The position numbers were made by a program, and so were the translations under genes. Below the pieces are notes generated by a model, which was given only the letters and a program-made list of their open reading frames with translations, was not told where the DNA came from and did not search any database. Shown here piece after piece: positions 28,336 through 35,993 of a DNA stretch of 35,993 nt; position 1 is the first letter of the stretch; each line of letters starts with the position of its first letter. This DNA is from Thermodesulfobacterium geofontis (GTDB lineage Bacteria > Desulfobacterota > Thermodesulfobacteria > Thermodesulfobacteriales > Thermodesulfobacteriaceae): contig PNIK01000062.1 in NCBI GenBank assembly GCA_002877985.1, positions 1-35,993 on the forward strand, written 5' to 3'.

Positions 28336-29333
28336 AGCATAGAAATTATATAGTTTATAATTTTTTTATTTTTGCTTAATAAATCTTTCTCCTGAGGATT
28401 AAAAGCAAAAGAGGAAAGAATTAATTTATTATTTTTAAAAGCAACTGTAATAAAAATTTTACCTAAATCATAAATATACTCCCTTTTTTCAAAGATCTCT
28501 AAATTTGGTTCACATACCTTAGTTTTTTGAGGCAAAATAGTAGGAATTACTGACTGATTGCAAGCCTTTTCCATATACCATTTAGCAAGATGCCAGAGAT
28601 TTATTTTTATTGTATCCATTTCTTTAAGCATTAAATTTTCTCCCAAAACCCAATTAAAATCTTTTAATTCAGAAGGATGAATACCAAAAAGGTTTAAAGG
28701 ATAATAATTATCAAAAAGTCTCAAATTTTCGCTTTCTAAATAACCAAGCAATTCACCTGTTTCAAGATCAAAAACTGCTATTCCAAAACCTGGAAGATTT
28801 GATTCATAAATTATATTGTAAATCTTTTTTTCTAAATTTAAATCAATAGATAAAACAAGAGGATTCCCTATACGCAAATGCTCGTCAAAGATTTTTTCTA
28901 ATCCAGACACTCCGTATCCATTAAAGGTTTCTCCCACAAGAAATTTTAAATAGGGTTGCAAAACCTTTCTTTTAAAGGTTTTTTCAATTATCACATTTTT
29001 CTCTTTTTTAAGTTTTTCAACCTCTTCTAAACTAAGATCCTCTGAAAGAAGAATTATTCCTTTTTTGGAGAGATTTATAGTGGAACTCAAATACTTTTTA
29101 AGAAATGATATATCTGATGAATCAAAAAGAGCATTATCTTTAAGCAGATAATAAGCTTTATAATTTTCTAAAGAGACTGCGATGGGATTAAAATTTCTAT
29201 CAAATATATAACCCCTTTTAACTCTATATTCAGGAACTTTCCCAGTTACCCTTTCTGCTGAGAAATTAATTATTAAAATTATCAAAAATAGAGATGCACT
29301 CAAAAGTAATAAAAGTTTTTGCTTTTTTTTCAT
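28332..29333 (-). CDS. FtsI-position protein: FtsI/PBP3-like N-terminal module with a shortened, degenerate transpeptidase region (putative pseudo-transpeptidase)
   Basis: Lies between ftsL and murE. One N-terminal TM, RGYIFDRNFNPIAVS (cf. RGxIxDRxGxxLAvS), GVSGLEKIFDEHL (cf. GxxGLExxxdxxL), LVLSIDLNLEKKIY, GFGIAVFDLETGELLGY. Only 333 aa; no SxN; KTG appears as KTK. Stop overlaps the murE ATG. Confidence 0.8.
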   Translation of the reverse strand: MKKKQKLLLLLSASLFLIILIINFSAERVTGKVPEYRVKRGYIFDRNFNPIAVSLENYKAYYLLKDNALFDSSDISFLKKYLSSTINLSKKGIILLSEDLSLEEVEKLKKEKNVIIEKTFKRKVLQPYLKFLVGETFNGYGVSGLEKIFDEHLRIGNPLVLSIDLNLEKKIYNIIYESNLPGFGIAVFDLETGELLGYLESENLRLFDNYYPLNLFGIHPSELKDFNWVLGENLMLKEMDTIKINLWHLAKWYMEKACNQSVIPTILPQKTKVCEPNLEIFEKREYIYDLGKIFITVAFKNNKLILSSFAFNPQEKDLLSKNKKIINYIISML

Positions 29334-29681
29334 TTATTCTAACCTAAGTAAATCTTCTTTTTGAGGTGGATAAAGTCCTAAAACTTTTGCTTTTTCTAAA
29401 ACAACTTCTTTAGATGTTAAATACTGGTATTCTTTTTTTAGACTTTGATTCTCATGTAATAAAGATTTTTTTTCTACTTTTAATTTTATTAAAAGATAGG
29501 TATTATAAGCAGTAGCAACGCTAAAAACAAAAATTAAAATCCCAAGAAAAAAAAGAAAACTATCAACAATAAACTCCTTTATCCAATCTTTAATTGAGAT
29601 AGCTTCTTCTTTGTTTTTAGATTTTTTGTTAGTATGTGTATACTCTACGGTGGGTCTATAAATCGTAGCTTTATTATTCAT
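29334..29681 (-). CDS. ftsL: FtsL-like cell division protein
   Basis: Small protein with one TM, then a coiled coil (KLKVEKKSLLHENQSLKKEYQYL) and EKAKVLGLYPPQKEDLLRL tail. Sits between rsmH and the ftsI position. Confidence 0.8.
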   Translation of the reverse strand: MNNKATIYRPTVEYTHTNKKSKNKEEAISIKDWIKEFIVDSFLFFLGILIFVFSVATAYNTYLLIKLKVEKKSLLHENQSLKKEYQYLTSKEVVLEKAKVLGLYPPQKEDLLRLE

Positions 29682-30502
29682 ACTCTCTCCCCCACTCTCA
29701 TTTTTGCACTTCTTGCTCTTGGATTTCTTTTTATTTCTTCTTCTGAAGGGGTTATAGGTTTTTTTGTAAGAACCTTGATTCTGGGATCACTTTTGAAAAA
29801 GTTTTTGACGATCCTGTCTTCCAAGGATTGAAAAGAGATAATCACTATTCTTCCAGAAAGTTTCAATATATCAGGAAAATCCCTTAAAACCTTTTCCAAA
29901 TTCTCAAGCTCCTTATTCACTTCTATTCTCAAGCTCTGAAATATCACTGCCAAGAGATCCTTTTTAGAGGACTTGTAAAATTCTTTTATAGCTTTTACGA
30001 GATCCTGTGTTGTTTCAAAAGGTTTTTTCTTTCTTTTCTCACAAATGAATTTGGCAAATTTTTCTGCTTTTGGAACTTCTCCTTTTTTAAAAACTTTACT
30101 TAGATTCATAAAATCGTAATTATTTAGTATATCTTTAGCAGTGAGCTCTATAGAAAGGTTTATTCTCATATCAAGGGGTTCTTCTTTTTGGAAGGAAAAT
30201 CCCCTTTTACTTCCTTCTAAGAGAAAGGAAGAAATTCCAAGATCTAAAAGAATTCCGTCTGCTAATACACCTTCTCTTTGAAGAATCTCTTTAATAAAAA
30301 TGAAATTTTTATTAAAAAGTTTTACCCTTTCTCCGTATCTTTTTAATCTTTCCTTGGCTATTCTAAAAGAATCTTCATTCCATTCAAAACCATATAAAAT
30401 GCCTGAAGGACTAGAAGCTTCTAAAATTGCAGAACTATGTCCACCTAATCCAACAGTTCCATCTACATAAATTTTATTTTCTTTCACATTTAGCCACTCC
30501 AA
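29678..30502 (-). CDS. rsmH: 16S rRNA (cytosine1402-N4)-methyltransferase
   Basis: YVDGTVGLGGHSSAILE, DGILLDLGISSFLL, GFSFQKEEPLDMRI, QSLRIEVNKELENLE, SFQSLEDRIVKNFFK. Confidence 0.97.
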   Translation of the reverse strand: MEWLNVKENKIYVDGTVGLGGHSSAILEASSPSGILYGFEWNEDSFRIAKERLKRYGERVKLFNKNFIFIKEILQREGVLADGILLDLGISSFLLEGSKRGFSFQKEEPLDMRINLSIELTAKDILNNYDFMNLSKVFKKGEVPKAEKFAKFICEKRKKKPFETTQDLVKAIKEFYKSSKKDLLAVIFQSLRIEVNKELENLEKVLRDFPDILKLSGRIVIISFQSLEDRIVKNFFKSDPRIKVLTKKPITPSEEEIKRNPRARSAKMRVGERV

Positions 30503-30524
30503 TACCTCTTTTAATAATACTGGC

Positions 30525-30989
30525 TCATGGTGATAAATTTTTAACTCCTATAAGATAGGGATTTATAATTTGCATAACCTTATCAAAGTTTTCCTTAGTT
30601 TCTTTAAACTTAGAATCCAGATCCTTAGGATTCCAAATTTCAAAATGGGTCAACATTCCTAAAAGAACTACTTCTCTTTCAAGCCTTATTTCCTCTCTTA
30701 AAGATTGAGAAAGAAGGATTCTTCCTTGTTTATCTGGTTGATATTCTTCAGCAGCACCTAAAAAATATCTTACATATTGTCTTACTTCTGGAATATCCCA
30801 AGGAAGAGATAATAATTTACTTTCTATTTTTTGCCATTCTTCTAAAGGATAAGCAACAAGACAATCTGGATAATTGGTAACTACCAAATTTTCGCTTCCA
30901 TATTTGACTCTTAAGATCTCTCTAAATTTAGCTGGTAGGCTGAATCTTCCTTTTTCATCAAGTAAGTGTTTAAATTTACCTCTAAACAT
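30525..30989 (-). CDS. mraZ: Transcriptional regulator MraZ
   Basis: Two AbrB-like repeats with DEKGRFSLPAKFR and DKQGRILLSQSLR. First gene of the dcw cluster. Confidence 0.96.
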   Translation of the reverse strand: MFRGKFKHLLDEKGRFSLPAKFREILRVKYGSENLVVTNYPDCLVAYPLEEWQKIESKLLSLPWDIPEVRQYVRYFLGAAEEYQPDKQGRILLSQSLREEIRLEREVVLLGMLTHFEIWNPKDLDSKFKETKENFDKVMQIINPYLIGVKNLSP

Positions 30990-30993
30990 TATT

Positions 30994-31020
30994 CCACTTT
31001 ATACCACTTTTTTCCACTAA
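30994..31020 (-). promoter_or_regulatory. Three MraZ-box-like direct repeats, 10-bp period
   Basis: Minus strand TTAGTGG-AAA-AAAGTGG-TAT-AAAGTGG; plus-strand CCAC cores at 30994, 31004 and 31014. Confidence 0.8.
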
Positions 31021-31048
31021 GCATATTTAAATTTTTAAAAAAAGTCAA
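31020..31048 (-). promoter_or_regulatory. Sigma-70-type promoter of mraZ / dcw operon
   Basis: Minus strand TTGACT (31048-31043), 17-bp spacer, TATGCT (31025-31020). Confidence 0.7.
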
Positions 31049-31163
31049 GACCAATTTTACAAATTCACTTTTTTCCAAAATAATAACCTTTCTAAATTAT
31101 TACACTTAGTTAGGGATAGGAAGGGAGGTTTGAAAAATTTAAGAATATTTTTAAAATAAATTT

Positions 31164-32804
31164 GTGCTCTTGGAGTTAAAAATTAATAATCTTGTACTTA
31201 TAGAAAATGTTCATCTTGAATTGGACAAGGGATTTGTTGTCTTTACCGGAGAAACAGGTGCTGGAAAATCTTTACTTGTAAAAGCTATAAAACTTCTTTT
31301 AGGAGAAAAAGGAGGAGTTAATTACATAAGACCAGGAGAAAAAGAAGGAGAAATTGAGGCTATTATCTGGGGAGGGAAAAGGCTTTTCCAAAAATTGCAA
31401 GAAGCAGGATATGAACCTCAAGAAGAAATACATATAAAAAGAATTTTTTCTTTTAACAAACAAAAGATTTATATAAATGGATCCCCTGCAACATTAACCG
31501 AACTTTCAAAGCTTACCAAAGATCTAATCCTTCTTACAAGCCAGCACGAATTTTACACTCTTTTGTCTTCTGAAAAACAGCTTGAATTTTTAGACCAATT
31601 TTTAGGACTTATTCCATTTTTAAAGGAATATCGGGAACTTTATCACAAATATAAAGATCTAATTTCTCAAATAAAGGATTTGGAAGAAAAGATAGCTTCT
31701 GCTCAGCTTAAAAAGGATTTTCTGCTTTTTCAAATTAGAGAACTTGAAGAGCTTAATCCTAATCCAGAAGAAGAGGAAAATCTCCAAAGAGAAAGAGAAA
31801 AACTAAAAAATCTCTCTTTTTTAAAAGAAAAAACCCAACTTCTTCTTTCAAACCTCGAAGAAATGGAAACAAATTTTTATCAAATTGTTTCTTCCTTTGA
31901 AAGTTTAAGTAAGATTGAACATAGATTTAAAGACCCCTTTTCAAGGGTTTACTTCATGTACTATGAGCTTAAAGAAATAACAAGAGATTTAATTGATTAT
32001 GCGAGCCATCTGCCTGAAGATGATACAGCTTTAAATGAAATAGAAGAAAGACTTTCTAAATATGAGAAACTTAAAAGAAAATATAAAAGAGACACACAAG
32101 GATTAATAAAACTTTTAGAAGAATTAAAGGAAGAAATAGATCTTTTAGAAACTGGGGAGGAAAACTATGAAAGGCTATTAAAAGAAGAAGAAATATTGAG
32201 AAAAAGGGTAATTGATTTAGCTTTAAAATTGAGTGAAGAAAGACTCAAAGGAATTCCTAAGCTCCAGAATCTTTTAAAAAAGGAACTGAAAGATCTGGGT
32301 ATGGAAAAAGCAGATTTTAAGATAGAGTTAATACCTAAAGAACCTAAAATAGAAAATTTAAGTTCATCTGGACTTGATGAAGTAATATTTTTATTCTCCT
32401 CTAATCCTGGAGTCCCTTTAAAGCCTCTTGAGAAGGTTGTCTCAGGGGGAGAACTTTCTCGTATCTTTCTTGCCTGTAAATCTCTTTTGAAAGAAAAAAC
32501 CGAAGCAGGAACTCTATTATTTGACGAGGTAGATACAGGTATAGGAGGGACTACAGCTAAAAAAGTTGCCCAAAAGCTAAAGGATCTTTCACAAAATCAT
32601 CAAATTCTCTGTATTACCCATCTTCCTCAAATTGCAGTTTTAGCTGATATTCATTATGTGGTAGAAAAGGAAATGAAAGAAAAAGAAACTAAAACAAATA
32701 TTAAAAAAGTTGAAGGAGAAGAAAGAGTAAAAGAGATTGCAAGGATGCTTGGTGATCCGCAAAACTTGGAATTGGCAAAAAACTTTTTAGAAGCTCAAAT
32801 TTAA
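31164..32804 (+). CDS. recN: DNA repair protein RecN (GTG start)
   Basis: LLELKINNLVLIENVHLEL, FTGETGAGKSLLVKAIKLLLG, VSGGELSRIFLACKSLL, LLFDEVDTGIGGTTAKKVAQKL, CITHLPQIAVLAD. Confidence 0.97.
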   Translation: MLLELKINNLVLIENVHLELDKGFVVFTGETGAGKSLLVKAIKLLLGEKGGVNYIRPGEKEGEIEAIIWGGKRLFQKLQEAGYEPQEEIHIKRIFSFNKQKIYINGSPATLTELSKLTKDLILLTSQHEFYTLLSSEKQLEFLDQFLGLIPFLKEYRELYHKYKDLISQIKDLEEKIASAQLKKDFLLFQIRELEELNPNPEEEENLQREREKLKNLSFLKEKTQLLLSNLEEMETNFYQIVSSFESLSKIEHRFKDPFSRVYFMYYELKEITRDLIDYASHLPEDDTALNEIEERLSKYEKLKRKYKRDTQGLIKLLEELKEEIDLLETGEENYERLLKEEEILRKRVIDLALKLSEERLKGIPKLQNLLKKELKDLGMEKADFKIELIPKEPKIENLSSSGLDEVIFLFSSNPGVPLKPLEKVVSGGELSRIFLACKSLLKEKTEAGTLLFDEVDTGIGGTTAKKVAQKLKDLSQNHQILCITHLPQIAVLADIHYVVEKEMKEKETKTNIKKVEGEERVKEIARMLGDPQNLELAKNFLEAQI

Positions 32805-32810
32805 CCTAAA

Positions 32811-33746
32811 ATGCCAAAAGCTCTTCTTCTTTTTTCAGAAGGTCTTGATAGCCATTTAGCAGGCTTGATTCTTAAAGAACAGGATATCAAAATTGTAGCT
32901 GTAAAATTTATTACCCCCTTTTTTGGATGGAAGTACAAAGAAAATTCTGAGCCTTTTTACGAAAAAATCAAAGAACTTGGATTTGACGAGGGTATCCTTG
33001 TAGATATTACAGAAGAATTCTTAGAAATTCTTAAAAAACCTCAGTATGGATATGGAGATTATGCTAATCCTTGTGTAGATTGTAAGATTCTTATGTTAAA
33101 AAAAGCAAAGGAACTTATGAAAAATTTAAAGACAGATTTTATCGCAACCGGAGAGGTTTTAGGACAAAGACCTATGAGCCAGAATAAAAATACTCTTGAT
33201 TTAATAGAAGAAAAGTCAGGTGTTAAGGGAATTTTATTAAGACCACTTTCTGCTAAACTTCTTGCTGAAACAGAGGTTGAAAAGAGGGGATTAGTTGACA
33301 GGAGAAAACTTTTGGATATTTGTGGAAGAAAAAGAACTGCCCAGCTTGAGCTTGCCAAAAAATTTCATCTAAAAGAAATCCCTACCCCAGCAGGTGGGTG
33401 CTTACTTACTGACCCTCGAATTGGAGAAAGGGTTTTAAGAGTTTTAAAAGAAAAAAGAATTTTAAATTATAAAATAGCTCAGCTTCTTATTTTAGGAAGA
33501 CACTTTTTTGAGGAAGGTTTCTGGATAGTTCTTGGAAGAAATAGAGAAGAAAATGAGAAAATTAAAAGGATAGCTGAAAATAGCTATAAAATCTATACTC
33601 TAAATGCTCCTGCACCTTTAGCTGTAGTTGTAGAAGGAAATCCTCCTCAAGATTTTATTAAAAATCTACTTGTAAAGTATTCTAAAAAGGCAAAAGAAAA
33701 AATTGCAAAGGGAGAAGAGGTTTTTCTTACTTCCCAAAATGTTTAA
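32811..33746 (+). CDS. PP-loop ATPase, tRNA thiouridylase-like (MnmA/ThiI-type) with a C-terminal NFACT-R-like region
   Basis: LLFSEGLDSHLAGLIL (variant SGGxDS), NPCVDCKILMLKKAKEL, FIATGEVLGQRPMSQ, PAGGCLLTDP, C-terminal GRHFFEEGFWIVLGRNREENEKI. Confidence 0.75.
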   Translation: MPKALLLFSEGLDSHLAGLILKEQDIKIVAVKFITPFFGWKYKENSEPFYEKIKELGFDEGILVDITEEFLEILKKPQYGYGDYANPCVDCKILMLKKAKELMKNLKTDFIATGEVLGQRPMSQNKNTLDLIEEKSGVKGILLRPLSAKLLAETEVEKRGLVDRRKLLDICGRKRTAQLELAKKFHLKEIPTPAGGCLLTDPRIGERVLRVLKEKRILNYKIAQLLILGRHFFEEGFWIVLGRNREENEKIKRIAENSYKIYTLNAPAPLAVVVEGNPPQDFIKNLLVKYSKKAKEKIAKGEEVFLTSQNV

Positions 33747-34518
33747 AGTAGTAGCTTTACTTACAGACTTTGGAATAGAGGATCATTATGCTGGGGTTGT
33801 TAAAGCAAGAATTTTAAGAGAATTAAAGGAACCTTTAAATATAAATTTTATTGATATTACCCATAAAATCCCTCCTCAAGATGTGAGAAAGGGAGCTCTA
33901 AGTCTTTATTTTTCCTACAAATATTTTCCAGAAGGCACCATATTTTTAGTTATAGTTGATCCTGGGGTGGGAACAGAAAGAAAGGCATTAGTTATTAAAA
34001 CTGAAAAATTTATTTTCGTAGGACCAGACAATGGTGTATTTTCACTTATTTATGCAGAAAATCCAGAATTTTTGTCTTTTGAAATAATAGAAAATAAAGT
34101 TTTAAAACCACCCTATAGTCACACCTTTCATGGAAGAGATCTCTTTGCTTCAGCTGTAGCTTATATTTTAAGCGAAATACCCTTTGAAGAATTTTTAAAA
34201 CCAATTCCTAAAGAAAATCTTAAAAAATTAGATTTCCCTTTTCCTGAAAAAACTAAAAAGGGATACAAACTTTCCATCTGGTATGTGGATCATTTTGGAA
34301 ATATTATAACCAATTTGCACAAAGACATAATTAAAAGCCCTTTTAGGGTATTGATAAATAAAAGAGAGATCCCTCTGGTTAAATCTTACGGTTATGCTAA
34401 AAAGGGAGAATTTATAGCTCTTTTTGGAAGCGAAGGCCTTCTTGAGATTGCTATAAGAGAGGGTTCAGCTTTTGAAATCTTGGCAAATCCTGAAATAGAA
34501 ATTATACTGGAGAGCTAA
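33739..34518 (+). CDS. SAM hydroxide adenosyltransferase (DUF62 / SAM hydrolase family); the ORF track starts at 33703
   Basis: VALLTDFGIEDHYAGVVKA, DITHKIPPQDVRKGA, VIVDPGVGTERKAL, GPDNGVFS, TFHGRDLFASAVAYI, VDHFGNIITNL. Confidence 0.92.
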   Translation: MFKVVALLTDFGIEDHYAGVVKARILRELKEPLNINFIDITHKIPPQDVRKGALSLYFSYKYFPEGTIFLVIVDPGVGTERKALVIKTEKFIFVGPDNGVFSLIYAENPEFLSFEIIENKVLKPPYSHTFHGRDLFASAVAYILSEIPFEEFLKPIPKENLKKLDFPFPEKTKKGYKLSIWYVDHFGNIITNLHKDIIKSPFRVLINKREIPLVKSYGYAKKGEFIALFGSEGLLEIAIREGSAFEILANPEIEIILES

Positions 34519-34519
34519 T

Positions 34520-35977
34520 ATGAAGGTTTATTTAATTGGGATTGGCGGAATAGGGATGTGCGGAGTTGCTGGAATTTTAAAGGAGTCTGGTTTTGAGGTT
34601 TATGGTTCAGAAAAGAAAATTCCCTACCCTCCTTCCTCTTTAATTCTTAAAAAACTAAATATCCCTCTTTACAAACCTGACTCAGAAAATATCAAAAAAA
34701 TTAAACCCGATGCAGTTATAGTTGGAAATATTGCTAAAAGCGATGATCAAGAGGTTTTAATTTCTCAAAGTCTTGGAATCCCCCTTTATTCCTTTCCTTC
34801 TTTTTTAGATAAATTTATATTAAAAGATAAAAAGGTTTTTCTCTGTGCAGGAACCCATGGGAAAACAACAGTTACAGCCCTTTTAAGCTATACTCTTGAG
34901 TATCTCGGTTTTGATCCTACCTATCTTGTAGGTGGAGTTTTAAAACATACAGAACTCAACTATAGAAAAGGAGAAGGAGATTTTGCGGTTATAGAAGGAG
35001 ATGAGTATCCTGCTTCTTTCTTTGATAGAGAACCTAAATTTCTTTATTATCATCCCTTTGCAGTTATTCTAACAAGCCTTGAGTATGACCATGCAGATGT
35101 CTATCCTGATATGGAAAGTTTAAAAGAGGTATTTAAAAAACTAATAAAATCTGTGCCTAAAGAGGGTATTATAGTATACAATTACGATGATAAAAATTTA
35201 AGAGAAGTAATAGAAAGTGCAAATCCAAATGTAAGAATAATTTCTTATGGTAAAAATTCTAAAGCAGATTTTGTTTTGCTTAAAAGTGAAACTACATTTG
35301 AGGATCTGGTATTTAAAAATCATGTTATAACAAATACACCTTTCAAAAATTTAGAGTTTTTTTTCTCTATTCCAGGAGAATACAATGCTCTTAATGCTCT
35401 TTCTGTGATTGCTTTGCTTTATAGCTTGGATTTGTTAAAAATGGATTGGAAAGAAGCTTTTAAAACATTCCCAGGGGTTAAAAGAAGACAGGAGATTGTA
35501 TGGGCTGATGAAAAACTTATCATAGTTGATGATTTTGCCCATCACCCAACTGCTGTTAAAAATACACTTGAAGAATTAAAAAAAGCTATTAAGCCTGAAA
35601 AGACAGTAGCTATCTTTGAACCAAGAACCAATTCCAGCAAAAGAAAAATTTTTCAAGAAGATTATGTAAAAAGTTTAAGTCTTGCAGATGAGATTTATCT
35701 GAAAATTCCCCCAGGTTTAGAAAATATTCCAGAGCGTGAAAGAATTGACATAAATTACATATTAGAATCTTTAAAAAATCTGGAGAAAAAAGTTTTTTTT
35801 CTTGAAAACAATCTGGACAATAATTTAAGTTTTTATAAAATCAAAAAAGAAAAAACTCTTGTAGTATTTATGTCAAGTGCCTATTTTAAGGAATTGGGAA
35901 AATTAAAGAACTTAATTTTAAAACCTAAAATAAAAAGGAGTCAACTATCAGAAAATAGGATAAAGAAAAAATGTTAA
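34520..35977 (+). CDS. mpl: Mpl-like UDP-N-acetylmuramate:L-alanyl-gamma-D-glutamyl-meso-diaminopimelate ligase
   Basis: YLIGIGGIGMCGVAGILKESGFEVYGSEKKIPYPPSSLIL, GTHGKTTVTALLSY, EGDEYPASFFDREPKFLYYHP, LEYDHADVYPDMESL, DDFAHHPTAVKNTL. Confidence 0.88.
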   Translation: MKVYLIGIGGIGMCGVAGILKESGFEVYGSEKKIPYPPSSLILKKLNIPLYKPDSENIKKIKPDAVIVGNIAKSDDQEVLISQSLGIPLYSFPSFLDKFILKDKKVFLCAGTHGKTTVTALLSYTLEYLGFDPTYLVGGVLKHTELNYRKGEGDFAVIEGDEYPASFFDREPKFLYYHPFAVILTSLEYDHADVYPDMESLKEVFKKLIKSVPKEGIIVYNYDDKNLREVIESANPNVRIISYGKNSKADFVLLKSETTFEDLVFKNHVITNTPFKNLEFFFSIPGEYNALNALSVIALLYSLDLLKMDWKEAFKTFPGVKRRQEIVWADEKLIIVDDFAHHPTAVKNTLEELKKAIKPEKTVAIFEPRTNSSKRKIFQEDYVKSLSLADEIYLKIPPGLENIPERERIDINYILESLKNLEKKVFFLENNLDNNLSFYKIKKEKTLVVFMSSAYFKELGKLKNLILKPKIKRSQLSENRIKKKC

Positions 35978-35993
35978 ACATAACCAACCACCT
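35971..35993 (+). CDS. Possible start of the next gene (truncated by the window edge)
   Basis: ATG preceded by AGGAtaaagaaaaa, overlapping the mpl stop; only 7 codons visible (MLNITNH). Confidence 0.3.

Noticed and set aside
28332-29333. Reading the short ftsI-position ORF as a simple frameshifted pseudogene
   Set aside because: The ORF is uninterrupted, overlaps the murE start by ATGA, and no remaining transpeptidase-coding sequence lies in any frame between it and murE.
20487-35977. murC (20487-21881) and the 34520-35977 ORF as a murC duplication
   Set aside because: The second ORF has Mpl-type features (EGDEYPASFFDREPKFLYY, KIPYPPSSLIL), so it is a recycling-ligase paralogue, not a duplicate MurC.
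1-35993. CRISPR arrays, transposons, prophage or toxin-antitoxin systems
   Set aside because: No spaced identical repeats of CRISPR length, no transposase/integrase-like proteins, no terminal inverted repeats; the window is ordinary core-genome content.

Overview
This is a compact, AT-rich chromosomal window, probably from a thermophilic Gram-negative of Thermodesulfobacteria type (inferred from gene content and composition only). It is housekeeping DNA: I see no mobile elements, no CRISPR array and no phage genes. Plus-strand blocks: murJ; a CxxC metal-chelating protein; pyrK-pyrD-hslO; a porin-like protein; an NtrB/NtrC-type two-component system and a small secreted protein; kup; a LapA-like protein; a DUF2148 protein; trpF; and at the right end recN, a PP-loop thiouridylase-like protein, a SAM-hydroxide adenosyltransferase (DUF62) and mpl. 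ribBA and a partial tRNA lie on the minus strand at the left end. The centre is a 16.5 kb minus-strand dcw cluster: mraZ-rsmH-ftsL-(ftsI position)-murE-murF-mraY-murD-murG-murC-murB-ftsQ-ftsA-ftsZ-ParB/Srx-like-Memo-like. The main finding is at the ftsI position. That gene is an intact, translationally coupled 333-aa ORF which keeps FtsI N-terminal signatures but has a strongly shortened and degenerate transpeptidase region. In the same operon ftsW is missing from its usual place between murD and murG, where the two genes overlap by 4 nt. Together these suggest an altered septal peptidoglycan synthase (FtsW/FtsI) in this lineage. Other observations: a readable mraZ promoter with three 10-bp-phased MraZ-box repeats directly upstream of the start codon; a sigma-54-like promoter with two operator-like inverted repeats 21 bp apart next to the NtrC-type regulator; and a ParB/Srx plus Memo gene pair appended to the division operon after ftsZ.
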